In this document: positions 25,686 to 32,796 of the stretch, one piece after another | How positions within the stretch are numbered: position 1 is the stretch's first letter | Layout of the letters: each line of letters opens with the position of its first letter | Source: Oscillospiraceae bacterium | GTDB taxonomy: Bacteria > Bacillota > Clostridia > UMGS1810 | Assembly: GCA_015069095.1 (NCBI GenBank) | Contig: SVJH01000015.1 | Location: 1-53,303 of the forward strand | Length of the DNA stretch: 53,303 nucleotides | Direction: 5' to 3' | Made by a program: the position numbers and the translations under genes | The notes under the pieces: model-generated | What the model was told of the DNA's origin: nothing | The model's input: only the letters and a program-made list of their open reading frames with translations | Databases searched by the model: none

Positions 25686-27077
25686 TTAGAATTTTAGTTT
25701 TTCTTCAATATATGGAACAACTTCTTCAAATTTTAGTGTAATCTGTTCCATTGTATCTCTGTCACGAACAGTAACAGTGCCGTTTGCTTCAGAATCGAAA
25801 TCGTATGTAATACAGAATGGTGTACCGATTTCGTCCTGTCTTCTATAACGTTTACCAATACTTCCTGCATCGTCATATTCGCAGTTGAAGTGTTTTGAAA
25901 GTTCATCAAATAAAACTTCTGCTTTGTCGTTAAGTTTTTTAGATAGAGGAAGAACTGCTGCTTTAACCGGTGCTAATGCAGGATGAAGTCTTAAAACAAC
26001 TCTTGTATCGCCTTCGCCAACTTGTTCTTCGTCGTATGCTTCAACTAAGAATGCAAGAGCAACCCTGTCAGCACCAAGTGATGGTTCTACGCAGTAAGGA
26101 ACATAACTTTCGTTTGTAATAGGGTCGTGGTATTCAAGGTTTTCACCAGAATGATTCATATGCTGTTTAAGGTCAAAATCTGTTCTGTCTGCAATACCCC
26201 AAAGTTCGCCCCAACCGAATGGGAACATAAATTCGATATCTGTTGTAGCATTTGAATAGTGAGAAAGTTCTTCAGGAGAGTGATCACGCATTTTGATGTT
26301 TTCTTCTTTTATGCCAAGGCTTAAAAGGAAGTTTTTGCAGTAATCTTTCCAGTATTTGAACCATTCAAGGTCTGTACCAGGTTTGCAGAAGAATTCAAGT
26401 TCCATCTGTTCAAATTCACGTGTACGGAAAACAAAGTTACCAGGTGTAATTTCGTTTCTGAAAGATTTACCAACCTGACCAATACCAAAAGGAACTTTCT
26501 TTCTTGTTGTTCTTTGAACGTTTTTAAAGTTTACAAAAATACCCTGTGCTGTTTCAGGACGGAGGAAAAGTTCTGCTTTAGAATCTTCTGTAACGCCCTG
26601 GAATGTTTTAAACATAAGGTTAAATTTTCTGATTTCTGTGTAATTTACTTTTCCGCATTTAGGGCAAGCAATTTTGTTGTCGATGATAAAGTTGTACATT
26701 TTTTCGTTGTCCCAACCGTCAACAACCTCTGTTTCGCCTTTTTCGTGGAAGTAGTCTTCTATAAGTTTGTCTGCTCTGTATCTTGATTTACATTCTTTAC
26801 AGTCCATAAGAGGATCGCTAAAGCCGCCAACATGACCTGAAGCAACCCAAGTCTGAGGGTTCATAAGTATTGCAGCATCAAGACCAACGTTGTATTTTGA
26901 TTCTGTAACAAATTTTTTCCACCATGCTCTTTTTACGTTGTTTTTAAATTCAACGCCAAGAGGACCATAGTCCCAAGTGTTTGCAAGACCACCGTATATT
27001 TCTGAGCCAGAATAAACATAGCCTCTGTTTTTGCAAAGAGCTACAATTTTTTCCATAGTTTTTTCTGTATTAAGCAT
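25686..27077 (-). CDS. glyQS: Glycyl-tRNA synthetase (single-chain, dimeric type)
   Basis: 463 aa, the usual length of the alpha2 class II enzyme. N-terminal [15 protein letters not shown]; motif 2 region [28 protein letters not shown]; motif 3 [17 protein letters not shown]-terminal anticodon-binding domain from about residue 365. A CxxC...CxxC zinc insertion is present (CKECKS, then CPKCGK). It charges tRNA-Gly. No T-box leader is seen upstream; the promoter is only about 40 bases away. It heads a run into carbohydrate genes without a visible terminator. Confidence 0.96.
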   Translation of the reverse strand: MLNTEKTMEKIVALCKNRGYVYSGSEIYGGLANTWDYGPLGVEFKNNVKRAWWKKFVTESKYNVGLDAAILMNPQTWVASGHVGGFSDPLMDCKECKSRYRADKLIEDYFHEKGETEVVDGWDNEKMYNFIIDNKIACPKCGKVNYTEIRKFNLMFKTFQGVTEDSKAELFLRPETAQGIFVNFKNVQRTTRKKVPFGIGQVGKSFRNEITPGNFVFRTREFEQMELEFFCKPGTDLEWFKYWKDYCKNFLLSLGIKEENIKMRDHSPEELSHYSNATTDIEFMFPFGWGELWGIADRTDFDLKQHMNHSGENLEYHDPITNESYVPYCVEPSLGADRVALAFLVEAYDEEQVGEGDTRVVLRLHPALAPVKAAVLPLSKKLNDKAEVLFDELSKHFNCEYDDAGSIGKRYRRQDEIGTPFCITYDFDSEANGTVTVRDRDTMEQITLKFEEVVPYIEEKLKF

Positions 27078-27115
27078 ATTGGTTCGTTCCCTTCTATGTA
27101 AGTTAAATATATATT

Positions 27116-27144
27116 AGTTTATAGTAAAAATGCATTTTTGTCAA
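27116..27144 (-). promoter_or_regulatory. Promoter of glyQS
   Basis: Minus strand TTGACA (27144-27139) with TAAACT at 17 bp (27121-27116) or TATAAA at 15 bp. No T-box or riboswitch fits in the short leader. Confidence 0.65.
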
Positions 27145-27205
27145 GAAAAACAAGGAATTTTAGGGGATTATCTACATATTTATATATAAAAAAGGGGTGG
27201 AATAT

Positions 27206-28267
27206 GTGAAAAATGCGATTAAAACGGCATTTTGCATACTTGGGGCAATAATAGGCGCGGGATTTGCCACAGGAAAAGAAATTTCGTCATTTTTTGTAAG
27301 ATTTGGAACAAAAAGTTTTTTTGGAATAGTTTTATCATCTTTGATGTTTGGAATGTATGTATTTTTTGTTATAAGCAAAATAAAAGAAGAAAAAATACCT
27401 ACACCGTTTGAATATATAAAAGGAATTTCAAATACATTTTTTTCAAAAATATCGATGATTGTTACATATCTTTTTTTGTTTGTTTCGTTTTCAGTAATGA
27501 TAACAGGCGGTGCGTCTTTACTAAGTGAGTTTTTCAATGCAACGCATTTTGTATCTTCGCTTATTGTGTGCCTGATTTGTTTTTTTGTACTTGTTTTTGG
27601 AAAAAGTGGTGTATTAAATGCATCGTTTATACTTACACCATTTATGATTTTGGGAATTGTAATTCATGGAATTGTAACGGCAAAAGAAAGGGCGGTTTTT
27701 TTATCTTTCGACAATACTTTAACTTCATCGGTAGTTTATGTAAGTTACAATACGCTTCCACTTCTTACGCTTTTGTGCGCAATTTTGGGTGATTTAAAAA
27801 GTGAAAAAGAAATAAAAAAGACAGCATATGTTTTAACTTTTTTGATATTTGTATTGATGTTTTGCCTTTGGTATGTACTTATTGTAAATGATTTTGGTTA
27901 TCTTACTTACGATATGCCAATTGTAAAAATAGTAGAAAAATACGGGATATATCCTAAAATGCTTTATGGAATTGTTTTATTTTTTTCAATGCTCACAACT
28001 GCATTTTCAAGTGGAATAGGACTACTTGACATTATGAATAAAAAAATAAAAAACACAAATAATACTGTTAATACGCTTGTTTTGTGCGTTTTTTCGTTTT
28101 TTATGTCGTATATAGGTTTTTCAGGATTTATAAACTATGTTTATCCGCTTTTTGGATATCTTGGACTGAGTATATTTTTATTGATAATTTTAGATATTCT
28201 AAGAAAAATAAAGAAAAAGTACGAAAACGAGAGGAAAACATATTTATTTTCAAAAAATGACAAATAA
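27206..28267 (+). CDS. YkvI-family membrane protein
   Basis: 353 aa from GTG 27206, five bases after AAGGGGTGG; GTG 27197 is an in-frame alternative but lies inside the ribosome site. About ten membrane helices. The opening CILGAIIGAGFATGKEISSFFVRFG matches the YkvI group, distant relatives of APC-type amino-acid transporters (the GAGFATG loop breaks helix 1 as in those). Probable cytoplasmic-membrane solute transporter, substrate unknown. It stands alone before a tRNA gene. Confidence 0.78.
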   Translation: MKNAIKTAFCILGAIIGAGFATGKEISSFFVRFGTKSFFGIVLSSLMFGMYVFFVISKIKEEKIPTPFEYIKGISNTFFSKISMIVTYLFLFVSFSVMITGGASLLSEFFNATHFVSSLIVCLICFFVLVFGKSGVLNASFILTPFMILGIVIHGIVTAKERAVFLSFDNTLTSSVVYVSYNTLPLLTLLCAILGDLKSEKEIKKTAYVLTFLIFVLMFCLWYVLIVNDFGYLTYDMPIVKIVEKYGIYPKMLYGIVLFFSMLTTAFSSGIGLLDIMNKKIKNTNNTVNTLVLCVFSFFMSYIGFSGFINYVYPLFGYLGLSIFLLIILDILRKIKKKYENERKTYLFSKNDK

Positions 28268-28273
28268 CCGTTG

Positions 28274-28302
28274 TTGATAACTTTTTGAAAATATAATATA
28301 CT
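28274..28302 (+). promoter_or_regulatory. Promoter of tRNA-Pro
   Basis: TTGATA (28274-28279), 17-bp spacer, TATACT (28297-28302). Confidence 0.7.
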
Positions 28303-28335
28303 ATCAAAGTCGCATTTGAGATGTGGCTTTGATTT

Positions 28336-28412
28336 CGGGGTTTAGCGCAGTTTGGTAGCGCATCTGGTTTGGGACCAGAGGGCCGGGGGTTCGAATCCCT
28401 CAACCCCGACCA
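28336..28412 (+). tRNA. tRNA-Pro (anticodon TGG)
   Basis: 77 nt. Acceptor CGGGGTT/AACCCCG, discriminator A and encoded CCA. Anticodon loop TTTGGGA on TCTGG/CCAGA stem. T loop GTTCGAATC. Confidence 0.95.
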
Positions 28413-28455
28413 CTTAAGTACAGGTTAACACCTAACAGAAATTGCAAAATTTTTG

Positions 28456-28484
28456 TTGACAAACTTTGTTTGTTATGATAGAAT
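28456..28484 (+). promoter_or_regulatory. Promoter of Val-Thr-Tyr tRNA cluster
   Basis: TTGACA (28456-28461), 17-bp spacer, TAGAAT (28479-28484). Confidence 0.8.
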
Positions 28485-28501
28485 AGTTTTTGCTAGTCTA
28501 T

Positions 28502-28577
28502 GGGCGGTTAGCTCAGCTGGGAGAGCATCTGCCTTACAAGCAGAGGGTCACAGGTTCGAGCCCTGTACCGCCCACCA
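28502..28577 (+). tRNA. tRNA-Val (anticodon TAC)
   Basis: 76 nt. Acceptor GGGCGGT/ACCGCCC, encoded CCA, anticodon loop CTTACAA on TCTGC/GCAGA. Confidence 0.95.
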
Positions 28578-28593
28578 TTTAAAAACTTAATAT

Positions 28594-28669
28594 GCTGGTG
28601 TAGCTCAATTGGCAGAGCAGCTGATTTGTAATCAGCAGGTTGCGGGTTCGAGTCCCATCACCAGCTCCA
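28594..28669 (+). tRNA. tRNA-Thr (anticodon TGT)
   Basis: 76 nt. Acceptor GCTGGTG/CACCAGC, discriminator T, encoded CCA, anticodon loop TTTGTAA on GCTGA/TCAGC. Confidence 0.95.
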
Positions 28670-28676
28670 TTTTTTT

Positions 28677-28761
28677 GGGGAGGTTCCCGAGTGGCCAAAG
28701 GGGGCAGACTGTAAATCTGTTGCGTCTCGCTTCGGTGGTTCGAATCCACCCCTCCCCACCA
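28677..28761 (+). tRNA. tRNA-Tyr (anticodon GTA)
   Basis: 85 nt with a long variable arm (class II). Acceptor GGGGAGG/CCTCCCC, encoded CCA, anticodon loop CTGTAAA. Confidence 0.95.
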
Positions 28762-28770
28762 TATAAAAAA

Positions 28771-28804
28771 CCTCTTTTGTCTACCAAGACAAGAGAGGTT
28801 TTTT
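28771..28804 (+). terminator. Terminator of tRNA cluster
   Basis: 12-bp stem (28771-28782 with 28787-28798), ACCA loop, followed by TTTTTT. Confidence 0.9.
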
Positions 28805-28812
28805 ATAATGAT

Positions 28813-28969
28813 ATCCGTTCTATGCAGAACGGATGATATATCTTCGATATGATGTCTGCTTTGCAGATGATATACGCTTCGCGTATGAAGAGAACGGATA
28901 TTATATCATACTTGCGGTAAGCAAGTATATCATGCGGCAGAGCCGTATATCATATTGCGAAAGCAATAT
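28813..28969. repeat. Hairpin array 1 (TGATAT/ATATCA spacers)
   Basis: Seven short stem-loops of unrelated sequence stand side by side: ATCCGTTCT..AGAACGGAT (28813-28834), ATATC-TTC-GATAT (28838-28850), TCTGC-TTT-GCAGA (28855-28867), ATACGC-TTC-GCGTAT (28872-28886), ATACTTGC..GCAAGTAT (28908-28928), ATGCGGC-AGA-GCCGTAT (28932-28948) and ATATTGC-GAAA-GCAATAT (28952-28969). In the left half they are joined by ATGATAT, in the right half by its complement ATATCAT. A second AGAACGGAT (28891-28899) can pair with the first arm. The array lies between the tRNA terminator and the four-helix-bundle gene. Confidence 0.85.
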
Positions 28970-29024
28970 ATCATTGAAAAATGCAACATTTAATGATAAA
29001 ATTTACTCGAAAGAAGGTGCGTTT

Positions 29025-29378
29025 ATGTCTGAAAACAAATTATTGGATATGTCTTTTGAATTTGCAGTTGCTATTGTAAATCTTGTCGATGGTGTAACTG
29101 CACCCAAAAGTTCTTATATGACCGATCAGCTTGCAAGATCAGGCACATCTGTCGGAGCGAATATCCACGAGGCACAGTATGCACAAGGCAAAAAGGATTT
29201 TGTTTCAAAATTAGAGATTGCACTCAAGGAGTCTAACGAAACAAGTTATTGGCTGAAATTGATGTATGAAACAAAAAGAATAGATATTACTACTTATCAA
29301 TATACCGAGAAATTATGTGGAAATATCCGCAGACTTTTGATTGCTTCCTGCAAGACAGCAAAGGAGAATGCAAAATGA
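29025..29378 (+). CDS. Four-helix-bundle protein (S23/Avd-like)
   Basis: 117 aa from ATG 29025 (GAAGGTG six bases upstream); the open frame extends upstream through the hairpin array but that part is not protein-like. Core motifs of the family: LLDMSFEFAVAIVNLV, YMTDQLARSGTSVGANIHEAQYAQGKKDFVSKLEIALKES, ETSYWLKLMYE. Relatives are the protein encoded in 23S rRNA intervening sequences and the Avd accessory protein of diversity-generating retroelements, which binds nucleic acid as a pentamer. No reverse transcriptase or variable repeat is near. ATGA overlap with the next gene. Confidence 0.88.
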   Translation: MSENKLLDMSFEFAVAIVNLVDGVTAPKSSYMTDQLARSGTSVGANIHEAQYAQGKKDFVSKLEIALKESNETSYWLKLMYETKRIDITTYQYTEKLCGNIRRLLIASCKTAKENAK

Positions 29379-30034
29379 TTGCTATTGAAAACTTTATGAA
29401 TATATTTCTCAATGTCTTGAACGATACTTTTAGAGAGCGTGTTTGGTTTGTTGGTTTACAAGGCAGTTATGGTCGTGACGAAGCAACAGAAACAAGTGAC
29501 ATTGATGTTGTTGTAATTATCGACGAATTGTCTGCTATGGATATCCAAACTTATAATGATATGTTGGATACTCTGCCTCACAGAGAACTGATTTGTGGTT
29601 TTATTTCAGGCAAAGAAGAGATTATGAATTGGGAGCCATCCGACCTTTTCCAGTTTTGCCACGACACCACACCAATCAAGGGAAGCCTTGACGAAGTAAT
29701 GGCAGTTATTGACGAAAGTGCTGTGAACAGGGCGATCAAAATCGGTGTCTGTAATATATACCACGGATGTGCTCACAATATGCTTCATGAAAAAAGCGAA
29801 GATATTTTGCGAGGGTTATATAAATCGGCTTCTTTTGTTGTACAGGCAATTGCTTACAAGCAAACGGGGAGCTATATCAACCGTCAAAAAGAATTGCTCC
29901 AAGTTGTATCTTCCAATGAACAGGTCATTGTTGAAACATTTATGAATTTGAAAATTGGCGGAGCGATAGATTTTAATTTGATGTCCGAAACATTGTTTTC
30001 TTGGTCAAAGAAATGGATTTCAGAAAACAGTTAA
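29375..30034 (+). CDS. Nucleotidyltransferase-domain protein
   Basis: 219 aa, coupled by ATGA overlap to the four-helix-bundle gene. N-terminal polymerase-beta-type NTase: LQGSYGRDEATETSDIDVVV with the GS...DxD motif (about residues 29-47). The C-terminal half is all-helical, of HEPN or substrate-binding type (GVCNIYHGCAHNMLHEKSEDILRGLYKSASFVVQ). Such proteins transfer NMP or AMP to small molecules or proteins, as aminoglycoside adenylyltransferases or MNT antitoxins do. Exact substrate unknown. The pair lies between two hairpin arrays and may be a cassette. Confidence 0.82.
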   Translation: MIAIENFMNIFLNVLNDTFRERVWFVGLQGSYGRDEATETSDIDVVVIIDELSAMDIQTYNDMLDTLPHRELICGFISGKEEIMNWEPSDLFQFCHDTTPIKGSLDEVMAVIDESAVNRAIKIGVCNIYHGCAHNMLHEKSEDILRGLYKSASFVVQAIAYKQTGSYINRQKELLQVVSSNEQVIVETFMNLKIGGAIDFNLMSETLFSWSKKWISENS

Positions 30035-30100
30035 ACTAATTCAAATTTGTGAGTAGGTAGATAGATTTACGCATCAAATTACGTTTTTTTCAATGAAGCA

Positions 30101-30256
30101 TTCCTGCGGAACATTAAGTAGCCTCAGGCTATGAAGTCGCTTCGCGAATGATGTGTGCCTTGCGGCACATTTTGGAACGCTTCGCTTCATAAAGAATGCA
30201 AAGCAGATTTGCATTATAGTGGCAAAGCCACTGCTTCATATTTGCAGAAAGGCAAA
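30101..30256. repeat. Hairpin array 2 (ATGAAG/CTTCAT spacers)
   Basis: A second set of short hairpins follows the nucleotidyltransferase gene: TTCC-TGC-GGAA (30101-30111), TAGCC-TCA-GGCTA (30119-30131), TCGC-TTC-GCGA (30137-30147), GTGCC..GGCAC (about 30155-30168), ATGCAAA..TTTGCAT (about 30196-30214), AGTGGC-AAA-GCCACT (about 30218-30232) and ATTTGC..GCAAAT (about 30240-30257). Spacers are ATGAAG-like on the left and GCTTCAT on the right, so the array is inverted about its centre, as array 1 is, though with a different spacer word. No gene is seen in 30035-30421 apart from this array, a terminator and a promoter. Confidence 0.8.
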
Positions 30257-30310
30257 TGCTTCATTTAAAAGTATATTTTTTAATGTCCTAAACTGTTTGG
30301 TTTTTCCAAA

Positions 30311-30339
30311 AAACGCACTGAATTTCAGTACGTTTTTTT
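30311..30339 (+). terminator. Terminator after cassette
   Basis: AACGCACTG / CAGTACGTT imperfect stem, then TTTTTT. Confidence 0.7.
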
Positions 30340-30349
30340 ATTTTTATCG

Positions 30350-30378
30350 TTTACTTTTTTAGAAAAATGTGGTATTAT
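30350..30378 (+). promoter_or_regulatory. Promoter of CLC channel gene
   Basis: TTTACT (30350-30355), 17-bp spacer, TATTAT (30373-30378). No fluoride riboswitch motif is seen in the short leader. Confidence 0.6.
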
Positions 30379-30421
30379 CTATTAGGATTAACATATTTAA
30401 AGCGCAAAAGAGGACAAATAA

Positions 30422-31666
30422 ATGGAAACACTAAAAGAAAATTTGAAAATTTTATTAAGTTATATAAAAATGTTTATAAAATGGCTTGTTTTATCAACAA
30501 TTGTAGGTGTAATAAGCGGACTTATAGGTACTATATTTCACAAATGTCTTGATTTAGCAACTTATTTTCGTACAAACAATACATATGTTATATACTTTTT
30601 ACCTGTTGCAGCTCTTGTTATTACATGTATGTATGCAAGTTTTAAGGTAAAAGGCAACATAAATACAAACCGCGTTATAGAATCTGTAAGAAAGGACTCA
30701 GATATACCGCTTGTTATGGTTCCGCTTATTTTTGTAAGTACTGTTATAACTCAGTTTGTGGGCGGTTCTGCAGGACGTGAAGGTGCTGCACTCCAGATTG
30801 GCGGAGGTATAGGATACAACTTATCAAGAGTATTTAAACTTGGGAAAAATGATGTAAGAATTATCACAATGGCAGGCATGTCAAGCGTATTTTGTGCGCT
30901 TTTTGGTACACCGGTTGCGGCGGCAGTTTTTTCACTTGAGGTAATAAGTGTAGGAACAATAAACTTTACAGGGTTTTTAGCGTGTATAATAGCATCTGTA
31001 GTATCTTTTTGTGTTTCAATGTCGCTTGGTGTTGATGCAGTAAGTTTTAATCCTGTACTGATTGATACAATATCATTAGGAATTATTTTAAAAGTAGCCA
31101 CGCTTGCTCTTTTATGTGCATCACTTAGCATAGTTTTTTGTGTATCGATAAAACAAGGCAGAAAAGGTATAGAAAAAATAATAAAAAACAGTTATTTACG
31201 CTCTTTAATCGGAGGATGCGTGATTATACTTTTAACTTTAGTATGTAAAACTTATGATTACAATGGCGCAGGTATGGATGTAATTGAGAAAGCACTTTTG
31301 GGTGATGCAAAATTCTATGACTTTATACTTAAAATAGTGTTTACAACAATTACAATTTCAGCAGGATTTAAAGGCGGAGAAATTGTACCTTCGTTTTTTG
31401 TAGGTGCGACGTTTGGATGTGTTATGGGCACGCTTCTTGGAATAGAGCCTACACTTAGCGCAGCAATAGGGCTTATTGCAGTTTTTTGCGGTGTTGTAAA
31501 CTGCCCGATTACATCTATAATTTTGTCGGTGGAACTTTTTAGAGCGGAGGGGATACTTCTTTTTGCACTTGCAAGTGGAATAAGTTACATTATGTCAGGT
31601 AATTTCAGCCTTTATAAGAGCCAGAAAATTGAATTTTCCAAACTTACTGCATCGCGCAATGATTAA
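30422..31666 (+). CDS. CLC-family anion channel/antiporter, CLC-F-like
   Basis: 414 aa, about ten to twelve membrane helices. GGSAGREGAALQIGG (residues 114-128) holds the gating Glu120 (GREG motif). FGTPVAAAVFSLEV follows. GFKGGEIVPSFFVGAT (315-330) resembles the GGEVTPLFFIGA loop of the fluoride/proton antiporter clade more than the GGIFAPML of chloride exchangers. The typical CLC-F route is H+-coupled fluoride export, so that is a reasonable but unproven call. RBS GAGGAC about seven bases before ATG. Followed after 48 bases by the choloylglycine-hydrolase gene. Confidence 0.85.
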   Translation: METLKENLKILLSYIKMFIKWLVLSTIVGVISGLIGTIFHKCLDLATYFRTNNTYVIYFLPVAALVITCMYASFKVKGNINTNRVIESVRKDSDIPLVMVPLIFVSTVITQFVGGSAGREGAALQIGGGIGYNLSRVFKLGKNDVRIITMAGMSSVFCALFGTPVAAAVFSLEVISVGTINFTGFLACIIASVVSFCVSMSLGVDAVSFNPVLIDTISLGIILKVATLALLCASLSIVFCVSIKQGRKGIEKIIKNSYLRSLIGGCVIILLTLVCKTYDYNGAGMDVIEKALLGDAKFYDFILKIVFTTITISAGFKGGEIVPSFFVGATFGCVMGTLLGIEPTLSAAIGLIAVFCGVVNCPITSIILSVELFRAEGILLFALASGISYIMSGNFSLYKSQKIEFSKLTASRND

Positions 31667-31714
31667 AGAAATGATATTCGGAAACAATAAGTAAAAAAGT
31701 AACGGAGAATAAAA

Positions 31715-32683
31715 ATGTGTACAGCAATAACATATAAAACAAAAGACTCATATTTTGGCAGAAATCTTGACCTTGAGTACTCATATGACGAAAAAATTGT
31801 TGTTACGCCAAGAAATTACAAATTTAAGTTTAGAAAAATAGAAGATATACAAAATCACTATGCAATAATCGGCGTGGCAACAGTAATAGATAATTATCCG
31901 CTATATTACGATGGAGCAAACGAATTTGGTCTTGCTATGGCGGGACTGAATTTTCCGAATAATGCACACTATTTTGATATAAAAGAAGATAAAGAAAATA
32001 TTTGTCCTTTTGAATTTATACCATGGATACTTTCAAGTTGCAAAACCGTTTATGAAGCCGAAAAACTTATTTCAAAAACAAATCTTTGCAATATAAATTT
32101 CAGTGAAAATTTACCTTTATCACCGCTTCATTGGATTATTGCAGACAAAGAAAAAGCGATTACTGTTGAAAGTACAAAAGAAGGACTTAAAATTTATAAA
32201 AATAAAGTAGGAGTTCTTACGAATAATCCGACTTTTGATTATCATATGACGCGTCTTTGCGATTTTTTAAGCCTTACAAATGGTGAGATTAAAAATAATT
32301 TTGAAAATTTTGATATTATTCCTTATTCTAAAGGTATGGGGGCGTTAGGACTTCCCGGCGATTTTTCATCTTCTTCAAGATTTATAAAGGCAACTTTTGT
32401 AAAACTCAATTCGGTACATGGAAAAAGCGAAGAAGAAAGCGTAAACGAATTTTTTCATATTATAAACTCCGTTTCAATGCCAAGAGGAAGCGTGAAAACA
32501 GGGGATAAATACGAAATTACAGTTTATACATCGTGTATAAATCAAGATAAGGGAATTTACTATTATACTACTTATGAAAACAGCACTATAAATGGCGTTG
32601 ATATGAATAGATGTAACCTTAATAGCGACAAACTTTTTTTGTATGAACTTGAAAGAAATTATAATATAAATATGCAAAATTAA
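31715..32683 (+). CDS. Choloylglycine hydrolase family (bile salt hydrolase-like)
   Basis: 322 aa, RBS CGGAG. N-terminal nucleophile hydrolase: Cys2 is exposed after Met removal. The catalytic set of bile salt hydrolases can be placed: Arg16 and Asp19 (GRNLD), Asn79 (MAGLNF), Asn171 (LTNNP) and Arg222 (SSSRF). The C-terminal SVKTGDKYEITVYTSC and YYYTTYEN are also typical. It deconjugates glycine/taurine bile salts or acts on penicillin V or acyl-homoserine lactones; the sequence fits the bile-salt group best. No signal peptide, so cytoplasmic. A gut habitat is implied. Confidence 0.88.
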   Translation: MCTAITYKTKDSYFGRNLDLEYSYDEKIVVTPRNYKFKFRKIEDIQNHYAIIGVATVIDNYPLYYDGANEFGLAMAGLNFPNNAHYFDIKEDKENICPFEFIPWILSSCKTVYEAEKLISKTNLCNINFSENLPLSPLHWIIADKEKAITVESTKEGLKIYKNKVGVLTNNPTFDYHMTRLCDFLSLTNGEIKNNFENFDIIPYSKGMGALGLPGDFSSSSRFIKATFVKLNSVHGKSEEESVNEFFHIINSVSMPRGSVKTGDKYEITVYTSCINQDKGIYYYTTYENSTINGVDMNRCNLNSDKLFLYELERNYNINMQN

Positions 32684-32736
32684 GAAGTCAATAATTATGT
32701 CATTTCGGACAGTTTTTAAGAAAGTGGTAATAACTG

Positions 32737-32765
32737 TTGAATTTGCATTTTTGGTGTGATATATT
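32737..32765 (+). promoter_or_regulatory. Promoter of GH127 gene
   Basis: TTGAAT (32737-32742), 17-bp spacer, TATATT (32760-32765). Confidence 0.7.
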
Positions 32766-32796
32766 AAACTTAAAGTTATATCTGGAGGGAATATAA

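Noticed and set aside
27078-27205. T-box leader of glyQS
   Set aside because: The promoter is about 40 bases from the start codon and no specifier loop or T-box sequence fits.
28128-28403. Minus-strand frame across tRNA-Pro (MRDSNPRPSGPK...)
   Set aside because: It is the translation of the reverse strand of a tRNA gene, a well-known false ORF.
28813-28969. CRISPR array
   Set aside because: Units are self-complementary hairpins of differing sequence with 7-base spacers that invert at the centre; there are no uniform repeats of 23-40 bp and no cas genes.
28833-29024. In-frame upstream extension of the four-helix-bundle gene
   Set aside because: The open frame runs through the hairpin array with low-complexity residues; the family start and a ribosome site fit ATG 29025.
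29025-30034. Diversity-generating retroelement (Avd-like gene)
   Set aside because: No reverse transcriptase, template repeat or variable repeat is seen nearby; only the four-helix-bundle fold is shared.
30035-30421. Fluoride riboswitch before the CLC gene
   Set aside because: None of the conserved fluoride-aptamer pieces is found; the space is filled by hairpin array 2, a terminator and a promoter.
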